A DNA stretch of 21,276 nt from Euglena gracilis. Lineage: Eukaryota > Euglenozoa > Euglenophyceae > Euglenales > Euglenaceae. A program made the translations under genes and the position numbers. Positions 9,351 to 21,100 of the stretch are shown here, piece after piece. The stretch lies in NCBI GenBank assembly GCA_900893395.1, contig CAAHFI011566364.1, positions 1 through 21,276 of the forward strand. The letters are read 5' to 3'. Under the pieces are notes generated by a model that did no database searches, was not told the origin of the DNA, and saw nothing but the letters and a program-made list of their open reading frames with translations. Within the stretch, counting starts at the first letter, position 1. Each line of letters begins with the position of its first letter.

Positions 9351-10970
9351 ATGGGTCGGCGGCCCAAAACGGGGCGCTGGCGGGTCGAAAAACGCTCGTT
9401 TTCGGCTCAAAAACAGTTTTTCCGGGTCCGGGAGGCCAAAAAACATCGTTTCGGGCAAAAAAAATTTTTTCGATTTTTTTCGACTTTTTTGACCCGGTTT
9501 TGACCCAAAGTCAATGGGTCGGCGGCCCAAAACGGGGCGCTGGCGGGTCGAAAAACGCTCGTTTTCGGCTCAAAAACAGTTTTTCCGGGTCCGGGAGGCC
9601 AAAAAACATCGTTTCGGGCAAAAAAATTTTTCGATTTTTTTCGACTTTTTTGACCCGGTTTTGACCCAAAGTCAATGGGTCGGCGGCCCAAAACGGGGCG
9701 CTGGCGGGTCGAAAAACGCTCGTTTTCGGCTCAAAAACAGTTTTTCCGGGTCCGGGAGGCCAAAAAACATCGTTTCGGGCAAAAAAAATTTTTCGATTTT
9801 TTTCGACTTTTTTGACCCGGTTTTGACCCAAAGTCAATGGGTCGGCGGCCCAAAACGGGGCGCTGGCGGGTCGAAAAACGCTCGTTTTCGGCTCAAAAAC
9901 AGTTTTTCCGGGTCCGGGAGGCCAAAAAACATCGTTTCGGGCAAAAAAATTTTTCGATTTTTTTCGACTTTTTTGACCCGGTTTTGACCCAAAGTCAATG
10001 GGTCGGCGGCCCAAAACGGGGCGCTGGCGGGTCGAAAAACGCTCGTTTTCGGCTCAAAAACAGTTTTTCCGGGTCCGGGAGGCCAAAAAACATCGTTTCG
10101 GGCAAAAAAATTTTTTCGATTTTTTTCGACTTTTTTGACCCGGTTTTGACCCAAAGTCAATGGGTCGGCGGCCCAAAACGGGGCGCTGGCGGGTCGAAAA
10201 ACGCTCGTTTTCGGCTCAAAAACAGTTTTTCCGGGTCCGGGAGGCCAAAAAACATCGTTTCGGGCAAAAAAAATTTTTTCGATTTTTTTCGACTTTTTTG
10301 ACCCGGTTTTGACCCAAAGTCAATGGGTCGGCGGCCCAAAACGGGGCGCTGGCGGGTCGAAAAACGCTCGTTTTCGGCTCAAAAACAGTTTTTCCGGGTC
10401 CGGGAGGCCAAAAAACATCGTTTCGGGCAAAAAAATTTTTTCGATTTTTTTCGACTTTTTTGACCCGGTTTTGACCCAAAGTCAATGGGTCGGCGGCCCA
10501 AAACGGGGCGCTGGCGGGTCGAAAAACGCTCGTTTTCGGCTCAAAAACAGTTTTTCCGGGTCCGGGAGGCCAAAAAACATCGTTTCGGGCAAAAAAAATT
10601 TTTTCGATTTTTTTCGACTTTTTTGACCCGGTTTTGACCCAAAGTCAATGGGTCGGCGGCCCAAAACGGGGCGCTGGCGGGTCGAAAAACGCTCGTTTTC
10701 GGCTCAAAAACAGTTTTTCCGGGTCCGGGAGGCCAAAAAACATCGTTTCGGGCAAAAAAATTTTTCGATTTTTTTCGACTTTTTTGACCCGGTTTTGACC
10801 CAAAGTCAATGGGTCGGCGGCCCAAAACGGGGCGCTGGCGGGTCGAAAAACGCTCGTTTTCGGCTCAAAAACAGTTTTTCCGGGTCCGGGAGGCCAAAAA
10901 ACATCGTTTCGGGCAAAAAAATTTTTTCGATTTTTTTCGACTTTTTTGACCCGGTTTTGACCCAAAGTCA

Positions 10971-11946
10971 ATGGGTCGGCGGCCCAAAACGGGGCGCTGG
11001 CGGGTCGAAAAACGCTCGTTTTCGGCTCAAAAACAGTTTTTCCGGGTCCGGGAGGCCAAAAAACATCGTTTCGGGCAAAAAAAATTTTTTCGATTTTTTT
11101 CGACTTTTTTGACCCGGTTTTGACCCAAAGTCAATGGGTCGGCGGCCCAAAACGGGGCGCTGGCGGGTCGAAAAACGCTCGTTTTCGGCTCAAAAACAGT
11201 TTTTCCGGGTCCGGGAGGCCAAAAAACATCGTTTCGGGCAAAAAAAATTTTTTCGATTTTTTTCGACTTTTTTGACCCGGTTTTGACCCAAAGTCAATGG
11301 GTCGGCGGCCCAAAACGGGGCGCTGGCGGGTCGAAAAACGCTCGTTTTCGGCTCAAAAACAGTTTTTCCGGGTCCGGGAGGCCAAAAAACATCGTTTCGG
11401 GCAAAAAAAATTTTTCGATTTTTTTCGACTTTTTTGACCCGGTTTTGACCCAAAGTCAATGGGTCGGCGGCCCAAAACGGGGCGCTGGCGGGTCGAAAAA
11501 CGCTCGTTTTCGGCTCAAAAACAGTTTTTCCGGGTCCGGGAGGCCAAAAAACATCGTTTCGGGCAAAAAAAATTTTTTCGATTTTTTTCGACTTTTTTGA
11601 CCCGGTTTTGACCCAAAGTCAATGGGTCGGCGGCCCAAAACGGGGCGCTGGCGGGTCGAAAAACGCTCGTTTTCGGCTCAAAAACAGTTTTTCCGGGTCC
11701 GGGAGGCCAAAAAACATCGTTTCGGGCAAAAAAAATTTTTTCGATTTTTTTCGACTTTTTTGACCCGGTTTTGACCCAAAGTCAATGGGTCGGCGGCCCA
11801 AAACGGGGCGCTGGCGGGTCGAAAAACGCTCGTTTTCGGCTCAAAAACAGTTTTTCCGGGTCCGGGAGGCCAAAAAACATCGTTTCGGGCAAAAAAAATT
11901 TTTCGATTTTTTTCGACTTTTTTGACCCGGTTTTGACCCAAAGTCA
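10971..11946. repeat. Local trimer higher-order repeat (2 x 488 bp)
   Basis: The hinge types run A8T6, A8T6, A8T5 and then A8T6, A8T6, A8T5 again. This gives two successive 488-bp trimers starting at 10971 and 11459. It would fit duplication of a three-monomer segment, but with only four common hinge states and just two trimers, chance is possible. Confidence 0.4.
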
Positions 11947-14900
11947 ATGGGTCGGCGGCCCAAAACGGGGCGCTGGCGGGTCGAAAAACGCTCGTTTTCG
12001 GCTCAAAAACAGTTTTTCCGGGTCCGGGAGGCCAAAAAACATCGTTTCGGGCAAAAAAATTTTTCGATTTTTTTCGACTTTTTTGACCCGGTTTTGACCC
12101 AAAGTCAATGGGTCGGCGGCCCAAAACGGGGCGCTGGCGGGTCGAAAAACGCTCGTTTTCGGCTCAAAAACAGTTTTTCCGGGTCCGGGAGGCCAAAAAA
12201 CATCGTTTCGGGCAAAAAAATTTTTCGATTTTTTTCGACTTTTTTGACCCGGTTTTGACCCAAAGTCAATGGGTCGGCGGCCCAAAACGGGGCGCTGGCG
12301 GGTCGAAAAACGCTCGTTTTCGGCTCAAAAACAGTTTTTCCGGGTCCGGGAGGCCAAAAAACATCGTTTCGGGCAAAAAAATTTTTTCGATTTTTTTCGA
12401 CTTTTTTGACCCGGTTTTGACCCAAAGTCAATGGGTCGGCGGCCCAAAACGGGGCGCTGGCGGGTCGAAAAACGCTCGTTTTCGGCTCAAAAACAGTTTT
12501 TCCGGGTCCGGGAGGCCAAAAAACATCGTTTCGGGCAAAAAAATTTTTCGATTTTTTTCGACTTTTTTGACCCGGTTTTGACCCAAAGTCAATGGGTCGG
12601 CGGCCCAAAACGGGGCGCTGGCGGGTCGAAAAACGCTCGTTTTCGGCTCAAAAACAGTTTTTCCGGGTCCGGGAGGCCAAAAAACATCGTTTCGGGCAAA
12701 AAAATTTTTTCGATTTTTTTCGACTTTTTTGACCCGGTTTTGACCCAAAGTCAATGGGTCGGCGGCCCAAAACGGGGCGCTGGCGGGTCGAAAAACGCTC
12801 GTTTTCGGCTCAAAAACAGTTTTTCCGGGTCCGGGAGGCCAAAAAACATCGTTTCGGGCAAAAAAATTTTTCGATTTTTTTCGACTTTTTTGACCCGGTT
12901 TTGACCCAAAGTCAATGGGTCGGCGGCCCAAAACGGGGCGCTGGCGGGTCGAAAAACGCTCGTTTTCGGCTCAAAAACAGTTTTTCCGGGTCCGGGAGGC
13001 CAAAAAACATCGTTTCGGGCAAAAAAATTTTTCGATTTTTTTCGACTTTTTTGACCCGGTTTTGACCCAAAGTCAATGGGTCGGCGGCCCAAAACGGGGC
13101 GCTGGCGGGTCGAAAAACGCTCGTTTTCGGCTCAAAAACAGTTTTTCCGGGTCCGGGAGGCCAAAAAACATCGTTTCGGGCAAAAAAAATTTTTTCGATT
13201 TTTTTCGACTTTTTTGACCCGGTTTTGACCCAAAGTCAATGGGTCGGCGGCCCAAAACGGGGCGCTGGCGGGTCGAAAAACGCTCGTTTTCGGCTCAAAA
13301 ACAGTTTTTCCGGGTCCGGGAGGCCAAAAAACATCGTTTCGGGCAAAAAAAATTTTTCGATTTTTTTCGACTTTTTTGACCCGGTTTTGACCCAAAGTCA
13401 ATGGGTCGGCGGCCCAAAACGGGGCGCTGGCGGGTCGAAAAACGCTCGTTTTCGGCTCAAAAACAGTTTTTCCGGGTCCGGGAGGCCAAAAAACATCGTT
13501 TCGGGCAAAAAAATTTTTCGATTTTTTTCGACTTTTTTGACCCGGTTTTGACCCAAAGTCAATGGGTCGGCGGCCCAAAACGGGGCGCTGGCGGGTCGAA
13601 AAACGCTCGTTTTCGGCTCAAAAACAGTTTTTCCGGGTCCGGGAGGCCAAAAAACATCGTTTCGGGCAAAAAAATTTTTCGATTTTTTTCGACTTTTTTG
13701 ACCCGGTTTTGACCCAAAGTCAATGGGTCGGCGGCCCAAAACGGGGCGCTGGCGGGTCGAAAAACGCTCGTTTTCGGCTCAAAAACAGTTTTTCCGGGTC
13801 CGGGAGGCCAAAAAACATCGTTTCGGGCAAAAAAAATTTTTCGATTTTTTTCGACTTTTTTGACCCGGTTTTGACCCAAAGTCAATGGGTCGGCGGCCCA
13901 AAACGGGGCGCTGGCGGGTCGAAAAACGCTCGTTTTCGGCTCAAAAACAGTTTTTCCGGGTCCGGGAGGCCAAAAAACATCGTTTCGGGCAAAAAAATTT
14001 TTCGATTTTTTTCGACTTTTTTGACCCGGTTTTGACCCAAAGTCAATGGGTCGGCGGCCCAAAACGGGGCGCTGGCGGGTCGAAAAACGCTCGTTTTCGG
14101 CTCAAAAACAGTTTTTCCGGGTCCGGGAGGCCAAAAAACATCGTTTCGGGCAAAAAAAATTTTTCGATTTTTTTCGACTTTTTTGACCCGGTTTTGACCC
14201 AAAGTCAATGGGTCGGCGGCCCAAAACGGGGCGCTGGCGGGTCGAAAAACGCTCGTTTTCGGCTCAAAAACAGTTTTTCCGGGTCCGGGAGGCCAAAAAA
14301 CATCGTTTCGGGCAAAAAAATTTTTCGATTTTTTTCGACTTTTTTGACCCGGTTTTGACCCAAAGTCAATGGGTCGGCGGCCCAAAACGGGGCGCTGGCG
14401 GGTCGAAAAACGCTCGTTTTCGGCTCAAAAACAGTTTTTCCGGGTCCGGGAGGCCAAAAAACATCGTTTCGGGCAAAAAAATTTTTTCGATTTTTTTCGA
14501 CTTTTTTGACCCGGTTTTGACCCAAAGTCAATGGGTCGGCGGCCCAAAACGGGGCGCTGGCGGGTCGAAAAACGCTCGTTTTCGGCTCAAAAACAGTTTT
14601 TCCGGGTCCGGGAGGCCAAAAAACATCGTTTCGGGCAAAAAAATTTTTCGATTTTTTTCGACTTTTTTGACCCGGTTTTGACCCAAAGTCAATGGGTCGG
14701 CGGCCCAAAACGGGGCGCTGGCGGGTCGAAAAACGCTCGTTTTCGGCTCAAAAACAGTTTTTCCGGGTCCGGGAGGCCAAAAAACATCGTTTCGGGCAAA
14801 AAAATTTTTTCGATTTTTTTCGACTTTTTTGACCCGGTTTTGACCCAAAGTCAATGGGTCGGCGGCCCAAAACGGGGCGCTGGCGGGTCGAAAAACGCTC

Positions 14901-15502
14901 GTTTTCGGCTCAAAAACAGTTTTTCCGGGTCCGGGAGGCCAAAAAACATCGTTTCGGGCAAAAAAAATTTTTCGATTTTTTTCGACTTTTTTGACCCGGT
15001 TTTGACCCAAAGTCAATGGGTCGGCGGCCCAAAACGGGGCGCTGGCGGGTCGAAAAACGCTCGTTTTCGGCTCAAAAACAGTTTTTCCGGGTCCGGGAGG
15101 CCAAAAAACATCGTTTCGGGCAAAAAAATTTTTTCGATTTTTTTCGACTTTTTTGACCCGGTTTTGACCCAAAGTCAATGGGTCGGCGGCCCAAAACGGG
15201 GCGCTGGCGGGTCGAAAAACGCTCGTTTTCGGCTCAAAAACAGTTTTTCCGGGTCCGGGAGGCCAAAAAACATCGTTTCGGGCAAAAAAAATTTTTCGAT
15301 TTTTTTCGACTTTTTTGACCCGGTTTTGACCCAAAGTCAATGGGTCGGCGGCCCAAAACGGGGCGCTGGCGGGTCGAAAAACGCTCGTTTTCGGCTCAAA
15401 AACAGTTTTTCCGGGTCCGGGAGGCCAAAAAACATCGTTTCGGGCAAAAAAAATTTTTTCGATTTTTTTCGACTTTTTTGACCCGGTTTTGACCCAAAGT
15501 CA

Positions 15503-15659
15503 ATGGGTCGGCGGCCCAAAACGGGGCGCTGGCGGGTCGAAAAACGCTCGTTTTCGGCTCAAAAACAGTTTTTCCGGGTCCGGGAGGCCAAAAAACATCG
15601 TTTCGGGCAAAAAAAACGATTTTTTTCGACTTTTTTGACCCGGTTTTGACCCAAAGTCA
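15503..15659. repeat. Variant monomer lacking the hinge T-run (157 bp)
   Basis: The A8 run is followed directly by CGATTTTTTT, so the T5 or T6 half of the hinge is gone while everything else matches the core. It is the only core unit with this change. Confidence 0.85.
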
Positions 15660-17603
15660 ATGGGTCGGCGGCCCAAAACGGGGCGCTGGCGGGTCGAAAA
15701 ACGCTCGTTTTCGGCTCAAAAACAGTTTTTCCGGGTCCGGGAGGCCAAAAAACATCGTTTCGGGCAAAAAAAATTTTTCGATTTTTTTCGACTTTTTTGA
15801 CCCGGTTTTGACCCAAAGTCAATGGGTCGGCGGCCCAAAACGGGGCGCTGGCGGGTCGAAAAACGCTCGTTTTCGGCTCAAAAACAGTTTTTCCGGGTCC
15901 GGGAGGCCAAAAAACATCGTTTCGGGCAAAAAAATTTTTTCGATTTTTTTCGACTTTTTTGACCCGGTTTTGACCCAAAGTCAATGGGTCGGCGGCCCAA
16001 AACGGGGCGCTGGCGGGTCGAAAAACGCTCGTTTTCGGCTCAAAAACAGTTTTTCCGGGTCCGGGAGGCCAAAAAACATCGTTTCGGGCAAAAAAATTTT
16101 TCGATTTTTTTCGACTTTTTTGACCCGGTTTTGACCCAAAGTCAATGGGTCGGCGGCCCAAAACGGGGCGCTGGCGGGTCGAAAAACGCTCGTTTTCGGC
16201 TCAAAAACAGTTTTTCCGGGTCCGGGAGGCCAAAAAACATCGTTTCGGGCAAAAAAAATTTTTTCGATTTTTTTCGACTTTTTTGACCCGGTTTTGACCC
16301 AAAGTCAATGGGTCGGCGGCCCAAAACGGGGCGCTGGCGGGTCGAAAAACGCTCGTTTTCGGCTCAAAAACAGTTTTTCCGGGTCCGGGAGGCCAAAAAA
16401 CATCGTTTCGGGCAAAAAAAATTTTTCGATTTTTTTCGACTTTTTTGACCCGGTTTTGACCCAAAGTCAATGGGTCGGCGGCCCAAAACGGGGCGCTGGC
16501 GGGTCGAAAAACGCTCGTTTTCGGCTCAAAAACAGTTTTTCCGGGTCCGGGAGGCCAAAAAACATCGTTTCGGGCAAAAAAAATTTTTTCGATTTTTTTC
16601 GACTTTTTTGACCCGGTTTTGACCCAAAGTCAATGGGTCGGCGGCCCAAAACGGGGCGCTGGCGGGTCGAAAAACGCTCGTTTTCGGCTCAAAAACAGTT
16701 TTTCCGGGTCCGGGAGGCCAAAAAACATCGTTTCGGGCAAAAAAAATTTTTCGATTTTTTTCGACTTTTTTGACCCGGTTTTGACCCAAAGTCAATGGGT
16801 CGGCGGCCCAAAACGGGGCGCTGGCGGGTCGAAAAACGCTCGTTTTCGGCTCAAAAACAGTTTTTCCGGGTCCGGGAGGCCAAAAAACATCGTTTCGGGC
16901 AAAAAAAATTTTTCGATTTTTTTCGACTTTTTTGACCCGGTTTTGACCCAAAGTCAATGGGTCGGCGGCCCAAAACGGGGCGCTGGCGGGTCGAAAAACG
17001 CTCGTTTTCGGCTCAAAAACAGTTTTTCCGGGTCCGGGAGGCCAAAAAACATCGTTTCGGGCAAAAAAATTTTTTCGATTTTTTTCGACTTTTTTGACCC
17101 GGTTTTGACCCAAAGTCAATGGGTCGGCGGCCCAAAACGGGGCGCTGGCGGGTCGAAAAACGCTCGTTTTCGGCTCAAAAACAGTTTTTCCGGGTCCGGG
17201 AGGCCAAAAAACATCGTTTCGGGCAAAAAAATTTTTTCGATTTTTTTCGACTTTTTTGACCCGGTTTTGACCCAAAGTCAATGGGTCGGCGGCCCAAAAC
17301 GGGGCGCTGGCGGGTCGAAAAACGCTCGTTTTCGGCTCAAAAACAGTTTTTCCGGGTCCGGGAGGCCAAAAAACATCGTTTCGGGCAAAAAAAATTTTTC
17401 GATTTTTTTCGACTTTTTTGACCCGGTTTTGACCCAAAGTCAATGGGTCGGCGGCCCAAAACGGGGCGCTGGCGGGTCGAAAAACGCTCGTTTTCGGCTC
17501 AAAAACAGTTTTTCCGGGTCCGGGAGGCCAAAAAACATCGTTTCGGGCAAAAAAATTTTTCGATTTTTTTCGACTTTTTTGACCCGGTTTTGACCCAAAG
17601 TCA

Positions 17604-20600
17604 ATGGGTCGGCGGCCCAAAACGGGGCGCTGGCGGGTCGAAAAACGCTCGTTTTCGGCTCAAAAACAGTTTTTCCGGGTCCGGGAGGCCAAAAACATCG
17701 TTTCGGGCAAAAAAATTTTTTCGATTTTTTTCGACTTTTTTGACCCGGTTTTGACCCAAAGTCAATGGGTCGGCGGCCCAAAACGGGGCGCTGGCGGGTC
17801 GAAAAACGCTCGTTTTCGGCTCAAAAACAGTTTTTCCGGGTCCGGGAGGCCAAAAACATCGTTTCGGGCAAAAAAATTTTTTCGATTTTTTTCGACTTTT
17901 TTGACCCGGTTTTGACCCAAAGTCAATGGGTCGGCGGCCCAAAACGGGGCGCTGGCGGGTCGAAAAACGCTCGTTTTCGGCTCAAAAACAGTTTTTCCGG
18001 GTCCGGGAGGCCAAAAAACATCGTTTCGGGCAAAAAAATTTTTTCGATTTTTTTCGACTTTTTTGACCCGGTTTTGACCCAAAGTCAATGGGTCGGCGGC
18101 CCAAAACGGGGCGCTGGCGGGTCGAAAAACGCTCGTTTTCGGCTCAAAAACAGTTTTTCCGGGTCCGGGAGGCCAAAAACATCGTTTCGGGCAAAAAAAT
18201 TTTTTCGATTTTTTCGACTTTTTTGACCCGGTTTTGACCCAAAGTCAATGGGTCGGCGGCCCAAAACGGGGCGCTGGCGGGTCGAAAACGCTCGTTTTCG
18301 GCTCAAAAACAGTTTTTCCGGGTCCGGGAGGCCAAAAAACATCGTTTCGGGCAAAAAAAATTTTTTCGATTTTTTTCGACTTTTTTGACCCGGTTTTGAC
18401 CCAAAGTCAATGGGTCGGCGGCCCAAAACGGGGCGCTGGCGGGTCGAAAAACGCTCGTTTTCGGCTCAAAAACAGTTTTTCCGGGTCCGGGAGGCCAAAA
18501 AACATCGTTTCGGGCAAAAAAATTTTTTCGATTTTTTTGACTTTTTTGACCCGGTTTTGACCCAAAGTCAATGGGTCGGCGGCCCAAAACGGGGCGCTGG
18601 CGGGTCGAAAAAACGCTCGTTTTCGGCTCAAAAACAGTTTTTTCCGGGTCCGGGAGGCCAAAAAACATCGTTTCGGGCAAAAAAATTTTTTCGATTTTTT
18701 TCGACTTTTTTGACCGGTTTTGACCCAAAGTCAATGGGTCGGCGGCCCAAAACGGGGCGCTGGCGGGTCGAAAAACGCTCGTTTTCGGCTCAAAAACAGT
18801 TTTTCCGGGTCCGGGAGGCCAAAAACATCGTTTCGGGCAAAAAAAATTTTTCGATTTTTTTCGACTTTTTTGACCCGGTTTTGACCCAAAGTCAATGGGT
18901 CGGCGGCCCAAAACGGGCGCTGGCGGGTCGAAAAAACGCTCGTTTTCGGCTCAAAAACAGTTTTTTCCGGGTCCGGGAGGCCAAAAAACATCGTTTCGGG
19001 CAAAAAAATTTTTTCGATTTTTTTCGACTTTTTTGACCCGGTTTTGACCCAAAGTCAATGGCGGCGGCCCAAAACGGGGCGCTGGCGGGTCGAAAAACGC
19101 TCGTTTTCGGCTCAAAAACAGTTTTTTGGGTCCGGGAGCCAAAAAACATCGTTTCGGGCAAAAAAAATTTTTTCGATTTTTTTCGACTTTTTGACCCGTT
19201 TTGACCCAAAGTCAATCTGTCGGCCCAAAACGGGGCGCTGGCGGGTCGAAAAACGCTCGTTTTCGGCTCAAAAACAGTTTTTCCGGGTCCGGAGGCCAAA
19301 AAACATCGTTTCGGGCAAAAAAATTTTTCGATTTTTTTCGACTTTTTCGACCCGGTTTTGACCCAAAGTCAATGGGTCGGCGGCCCAAAACGGGGCGCTG
19401 GCGGGTCGAAAACGCTCGTTTTCGGCTCAAAAACAGTTTTTCCGGGTCCGGGAGGCCAAAAAACATCGTTTCGGGCAAAAAAAATTTTCGATTTTTTTCG
19501 ACTTTTTTGACCCGGTTTTGACCCAAAGTCAATGGGTCGGCGGCCCAAAACGGGGCGCTGGCGGGTCGAAAAACGCTCGTTTTCGGCTCAAAAACAGTTT
19601 TTCGGGTCCGGGAGGCCAAAAAACATCGTTTCGGGCAAAAAAAATTTTTTCGATTTTTTTCGACTTTTTACCCGGTTTTGACCCAAAGTCAATGGGTCGG
19701 CGGCCCAAAACGGGGCGCTGGCGGGTCGAAAAACGCTCGTTTTCGGCTCAAAAACAGTTTTTCCGGGTCCGGGAGGCCAAAAAACATCGTTTCGGGCAAA
19801 AAAAAATTTTCGATTTTTTCGACTTTTTGACCCGGTTTTGACCCAAAGTCAATGGGTCGGCGGCCCAAAACGGGGCGCTGGCGGGTCGAAAAACGCTCGT
19901 TTTCGGCTCAAAAACAGTTTTTTCCGGGTCCGGGAGGCCAAAAAACATCGTTTCGGGCAAAAAAAATTTTCGATTTTTTTCGACTTTTTTGACCCGGTTT
20001 TGACCCAAAGTCAATGGGTCGGCGGCCCAAAACGGGGCGCTGGCGGGTCGAAAAACGCTCGTTTTCGGCTCAAAAACAGTTTTTCTGGGTCCGGGAGGCC
20101 AAAAAACATCGTTTCGGGCAAAAAAAATTTTCGATTTTTTTCGACTTTTTGACCCGGTTTTGACCCAAAGTCAATGGTCGGCGGCGCCCAAAACGGGCGC
20201 TGGCGGGTCGAAAAACGCTCGTTTTCGGCTCAAAAACAGTTTTTCCGGGTCCGGGAGGCCAAAAAACATCGTTTCGGGCAAAAAAATTTTTTCGATTTTT
20301 TTCGACTTTTTGACCCGGTTTTGACCCAAAGTCAATGGGTCGGCGGCCCAAAACGGGGCGCTGGCGGGTCGAAAAACGCTTCTTTTCGGCTCAAAAACAG
20401 TTTTTCCGGGTCCGGGAGGCCAAAAAACATCGTTTCGGGCAAAAAAAATTTTTTCGATTTTTTTCGACTTTTTTGACCCGGTTTTGACCCAAAGTCAATG
20501 GGTCGGCGGCCCAAACGGGGCGCTGGCGGGTCGAAAAACGCTCGTTTTCGGCTCAAAAACAGTTTTTCCGGGTCCGGGAGCCAAAAACATCGTTTCGGGC

Positions 20601-21100
20601 AAAAAAAATTTTTTCGATTTTTTTCGACTTTTTTGACCCGGTTTTGACCCAAAGTCAATGGGTCGGCGGCCCAAAACGGGGCGCTGGCGGGTCGAAAAAC
20701 GCTCGTTTTCGGCTCAAAACAGTTTTTCCGGTCCGGGAGGCCAAAAAACATCGTTTTCGGGCAAAAAAAAATTTTCGATTTTTTTCGACTTTTTTGACCC
20801 GGTTTGACCCAAATAATGGTCGGCGGCCAAAACGGGCGCTGGCGGGTCGAAAACGCTCGTTTTCGGCTCAAAAACAGTTTTTCGGGTCCGGGAGGCCAAA
20901 AAACATCGTTTCGGGCAAAAAAATTTTTTCGATTTTTTCGACCCGGTTTTGGCCCAAAGTCAATGGGTCGGCGGCCCAAAACGGGGCGCCGGCGGGTCGA
21001 AAAACGCTCGTTTTCGGCTCAAAAACAGTTTTTCTGGGTCCGGGAGGCCAAAAAACATCGTTTCGGGCAAAAAAATTTTTCGATTTTTTTCGACTTTTTG
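17604..21100. repeat. Right edge of array: monomers with rising indel load
   Basis: From 17604 the units show first a one-base-shorter A-run before CATCG, and later frequent one- to few-base losses scattered through the unit. The units at about 19058 and 19215 are 157 bp. The unit at 20816 is only 147 bp, partly through loss of about 10 bp between two GAC words in the tail. Substitutions are fewer than indels, but CTGGG for CCGGG appears in the units at 20014 and 20963. The array stops inside the T-run tail of the last unit. Confidence 0.88.

Larger units (their letters stand above)
3528..17603. repeat. Homogenised core of the array (87 monomers)
   Basis: By eye, every unit here has the same bases outside the AT-rich tail. 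The variation is almost wholly in the hinge that follows TTTCGGGC. My hand count is 33 units A7T6 (162 bp), 18 A8T6 (163 bp), 19 A7T5 (161 bp) and 13 A8T5 (162 bp). One more A8T6 unit (4501) has a shortened later T-run. Three units (6121, 9198, 15503) have larger losses. Such uniformity over 14 kb implies recent amplification or very active homogenisation by unequal exchange or gene conversion. A collapsed or artificially polished assembly could give the same picture and cannot be excluded from sequence alone. Confidence 0.92.
220..21100. repeat. Tandem satellite array, ~162-bp monomer, ~130 copies
   Basis: The same unit recurs head to tail, always in the same orientation. Using the A of the word AATGGG near the start of each unit as the phase mark, I placed 16 units between 273 and 2566 and 114 units between 2725 and 20963. 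The mean spacing in the second set is about 161.4 bp. A partial copy precedes the first unit, and the last unit is cut at about 21100. The A7T6 consensus is 162 bp with 79 G+C (49%). It has a GC-rich first half holding GGCGGCCC and GGGGCGCTGGCGGG, a middle with TCCGGGTCCGGGAGG, and an AT-rich tail of A- and T-runs ending in two TTTTGACCC words. I see no inverted copy, no inserted mobile element and no gene inside. I do not recognise the family. Confidence 0.98.

Noticed and set aside
220-21100. CRISPR array
   Set aside because: The repeated unit is 162 bp and continuous. There are no unique spacers between short repeats and no cas genes.
220-21100. Tandemly repeated transposon or terminal repeats of a mobile element
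   Set aside because: No transposase or reverse-transcriptase coding, terminal inverted repeats or target-site duplications are visible. The unit is far too short and no part of it resembles a known element.
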